Positions 61,135-64,000 of a stretch of DNA of 64,000 bases are shown here, piece after piece; the stretch's first letter is position 1; every line of letters starts with the position of its first letter. The stretch is from Astropecten irregularis (lineage: Eukaryota; Echinodermata; Asteroidea; Paxillosida; Astropectinidae): the NCBI GenBank assembly GCA_963971285.1, contig OZ020255.1:13040931-13104930 (forward strand), in the 5' to 3' direction. The translations under genes were made by a program, and so were the position numbers. The notes beneath the pieces are model-generated. The model did not search any database, was not told where the DNA came from, and worked only from the letters and a program-made list of their open reading frames with translations.

Positions 61135-62474
61135 CAGAAATGAGCAGGCAGATTTCAAAGATCGTGTTCAAAATATAGGATTGGACAGCGCGCTGTCATA
61201 TATAATACACATACAGTGTAGTTCGTCATAACGTGATTTATAAAAATTGCAGATTTCGCTAAGCAGGGCGAATTCAGGCTCAAAAATTCAGATATATGAT
61301 CTAGACTGAAAATAAAAAGACACGTGTAATTTTGTTTTTCCTGAGCTTGAACCAGAAATGAGCAGGCTGATTTCAGAGATCGTGTTAAAAAAATAGGATT
61401 GGACAGCGCGCTGTCATATATAATACACATACAGTGTAGAAAGTCATAACATGATATATAAATCATTGCAGATTTCGCTTTGCAGGGCGACTTCAGGTTC
61501 ACAAATTCAGAAATATGATCTACACTGAAAATAAAAAGACACGTGTAATTTAGTTTTTCCTGAATTTGCCCCAGAAATGAGCAGGCAGATTTCAAAGATC
61601 GTGTCCAAAATAAAGAATTAGACTACGTACTGCCATATATAATACACACACAGTGTAAACCGATATTGCATGATGTGTAAAACATTACAGATTTCGCGCT
61701 GCAGGGCAAATTCAGGCTCAAATATTCAGATAAATGATCTAGACTGAACATAAAAGGACACGTGTAATTTTGTTTTTCCTGAGTTTGACCCAGAAATGAG
61801 CAGGCTGATTTCATAGATCGGGTTCAAAATATAGGATTAGACTGCGTGCTGCCATATTGTAATACACATACAGTGTAGCACGTCATAACGTGATTTATAA
61901 AACATTGCAGATTTCGCTAAGCAGGGCGACTTTAGGTTCAAAAATTCAGATATATGATCTACACTGAAAATAAAAAGACACGTGTAATTTAGTTTTTCCT
62001 GAATTTGCCCCAGAAATGAGCGGGCAGATTTCAAAGATCGTGTTCAAAATAAAGAATTAGACTACGTACTGTCATATATAATACAAATACAGTGTAGAAC
62101 GTCATAACGTGATTTATAAAACATTGCAGATTTCGCTAAGCAGGGCGACTTCAGGTTCAAAAATTCAGATATATGATCTACACTGAAAATAAAAAGACAC
62201 GTGTAATTTAGTTTTTCCTGAATTTGCCCCAGAAATGAGCAGGCAGATTTCAAAGATCGTGTCCAAAATAAAGAATTAGACTACGTACTGCCATATATAA
62301 TACACATACAGTGTAAACCGATATTGCATGATATGTAAAACATTACAGATTTCGCGCTGCAGGGCAAATTCAGGCTCAAATATTCAGATAAATGATCTAG
62401 ACTGAACATAAAAGGACACGTGTAATTTTGTTTTTCCTGAGTTTGACCCAGAAATGAGCAGGCAGATTTCAAAG
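61135..62474. repeat. Satellite block, 6 monomers (A-D-C-B-A/B-C)
   Basis: Six monomers, repeated at 1,709-bp offset in the last block. A and D again share a 146-codon open frame (61,155-61,595). The marker AGAAAGTCATAACATG occurs in the D monomer. Confidence 0.87.
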
Positions 62475-62843
62475 AAATCGTAAAGCGCTTTAGCAATGAG
62501 CCCGTGTAGAAAACATATTACGAAGGCTGGGAACATGATCATATGTCACTGACTATGCCAGACGACTGGCTCATGCCACGCTTATAGGCAAGCCCGTAGA
62601 ACCTGCGTGGACAAAAATGAATTGTGTCATGAAATGTTCTTTGATTATGTTTGTCATAGTCAGCAATATACGGTCTAGTTCCCACCTTCGTACATATGTT
62701 TGTGCAAGGGACACTTTCTAAAGTGCATGGGGATTTTTTTAGTGCACGAAGGTGCAGACCACTAAATAATTTCCCATATCGACTCTCATTCGAAATGTTC
62801 CGTTAAAAGTAATAACAAAATACTCAGAAGTTTCTGAGGCAGT
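62475..62843. repeat. S segment copy 27
   Basis: Full copy of the copy-20 type with a private CATGATCATATG in place of CATGACCATATG. That change happens to make TGATCA, a small palindrome. Confidence 0.92.
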
Positions 62844-64000
62844 CAGAAATGAGCAGGCAGATTTCAAAGATCGTGTTCAAAATATAGGATTGGACAGCGC
62901 GCTGTCATATATAATACACATACAGTGTAGTTCGTCATAACGTGATTTATAAAAATTGCAGATTTCGCTAAGCAGGGCGAATTCAGGCTCAAAAATTCAG
63001 ATATATGATCTAGACTGAAAATAAAAAGACACGTGTAATTTTGTTTTTCCTGAGCTTGAACCAGAAATGAGCAGGCTGATTTCAGAGATCGTGTTGAAAA
63101 AATAGGATTGGACAGCGCGCTGTCATATATAATACACATACAGTGTAGAAAGTCATAACATGATATATAAATCATTGCAGATTTCGCTTTGCAGGGCGAC
63201 TTCAGGTTCACAAATTCAGAAATATGATCTAAACTGAAAATAAAAAGACACGTGTAATTTAGTTTTTCCTGAATTTGCCCCAGAAATGAGCAGGCAGATT
63301 TCAAAGATCGTGTCCAAAATAAAGAATTAGACTACGTACTGCCATATATAATACACACACAGTGTAAACCGATATTGCATGATATGTAAAACATTACAGA
63401 TTTCGCGCTGCAGGGCAAATTCAGGCTCAAATATTCAGATAAATGATCTAGACTGAACATAAAAGGACACGTGTAATTTTGTTTTTCCTGAGTTTGACCC
63501 AGAAATGAGCAGGCTGATTTCAAAGATCGGGTTCAAAATATAGGATTAGACTGCGTGCTGCCATATTGTAATACACATACAGTGTAGCACGTCATAACGT
63601 GATTTATAAAACATTGCAGATTTCGCTAAGCAGGGCGACTTCAGGTTCAAAAATTCAGATATATGATCTACACTGAAAATAAAAAGACACGTGTAATTTA
63701 CTTTTTCCTGAATTTGCCCCAGAAATGAGCGGGCAGATTTCAAAGATCGTGTTCAAAATAAAGAATTAGACTACGTACTGTCATATATAATACAAATACA
63801 GTGTAGAACGTCATAACGTGATTTATAAAACATTGCAGATTTCGCTAAGCAGGGCGACTTCAGGTTCAAAAATTCAGATATATGATCTACACTGAAAATA
63901 AAAAGACACGTGTAATTTAGTTTTTCCTGAATTTGCCCCAGAAATGAGCAGGCAGATTTCAAAGATCGTGTCCAAAATAAAGAATTAGACTACGTACTGC
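62844..64000. repeat. Satellite block cut by window end (A-D-C-B-A/B-partial C)
   Basis: Five monomers and the start of a sixth, matching the preceding block at 1,709 bp offset. Private changes include GTGTTGAAAAAATAGG and GTAATTTACTTTTTCC. The array continues beyond the window. Confidence 0.87.

Noticed and set aside
217-63962. The many 63-73-codon minus-strand open frames as small protein genes
   Set aside because: They are the same stretch of each repeat monomer and vary with it. Numerous monomers break the frame by small indels. No domain, splice context or start-site context was seen. Kept only as a testable finding.
1-64000. CRISPR array
   Set aside because: Repeats are 219 bp with no short repeat/unique-spacer alternation, no cas genes, and the setting is eukaryotic.

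Overview
This 64-kb window is eukaryotic and almost entirely satellite DNA. It holds one tandem array of about 235 AT-rich monomers of about 219 bp, all in the same orientation. I see no unique sequence at either edge, so the array runs off both ends. The only real protein-coding feature is a 5'-truncated non-LTR retrotransposon on the minus strand (about 56,697-59,359). Its endonuclease remnant plus reverse transcriptase looks like the CR1/L2 branch of the Jockey superfamily. Such elements are common in marine invertebrates such as cnidarians, molluscs and lancelets. I would guess an invertebrate metazoan, but the species cannot be read from this sequence. There are no rRNA, tRNA or CRISPR features and nothing that looks prokaryotic.

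The array has two components. (1) The 219-bp monomer occurs in four recognisable classes, here called A, B, C and D. A and D carry a perfect 14-bp palindrome, GACAGCGCGCTGTC. B (220 bp) and C carry degenerate versions, GACTGCGTGCTGCC and GACTACGTACTGCC. Most monomers share an ACACGTGT (CACGTG) core. (2) A 370-bp non-monomer segment, here called S, occurs 27 times: 24 full copies, one cut by the window start and two internally truncated. S is rich in inverted repeats. Each full copy follows a C monomer and precedes an A-type monomer at the same phase. It sits between direct repeats of about 27 bp that are themselves monomer sequence. S-to-S distances fit 395 + 219n, with n from 3 to 12, apart from one S-free stretch of 67 monomers.

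Layout: 1-5.3 kb, S-containing units of 5-7 monomers. 5.3-20.0 kb, S-free array with shuffled three-monomer modules and a roughly 1.97-kb (nine-monomer) higher-order repeat. 20.0-31.8 kb, mixed units including a 754-bp tandem duplication with a truncated S. 31.8-41.0 kb, a 3.61-kb super-repeat present two and a half times. 41.0-49.4 kb, mosaic units with many chimeric monomers. 49.4-56.7 kb, short units of 3-5 monomers and a 2.76-kb super-repeat present twice. 56.7-59.4 kb, the retrotransposon, inserted inside a B monomer. 59.4-64 kb, the array resumes with 1.71-kb units.

Many monomers hold a 63-73-codon open frame on the minus strand. I treat these frames as by-products of the repeat and not as genes, but I list the pattern as a finding because the period is a multiple of three and there is usually one stop per monomer. 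The likely biology is a centromeric, pericentromeric or other heterochromatic satellite evolving by unequal exchange and gene conversion. That role is inference. Class counts and boundaries were read by eye; boundaries are good to a few bases for S and about 10 bp for monomer blocks.
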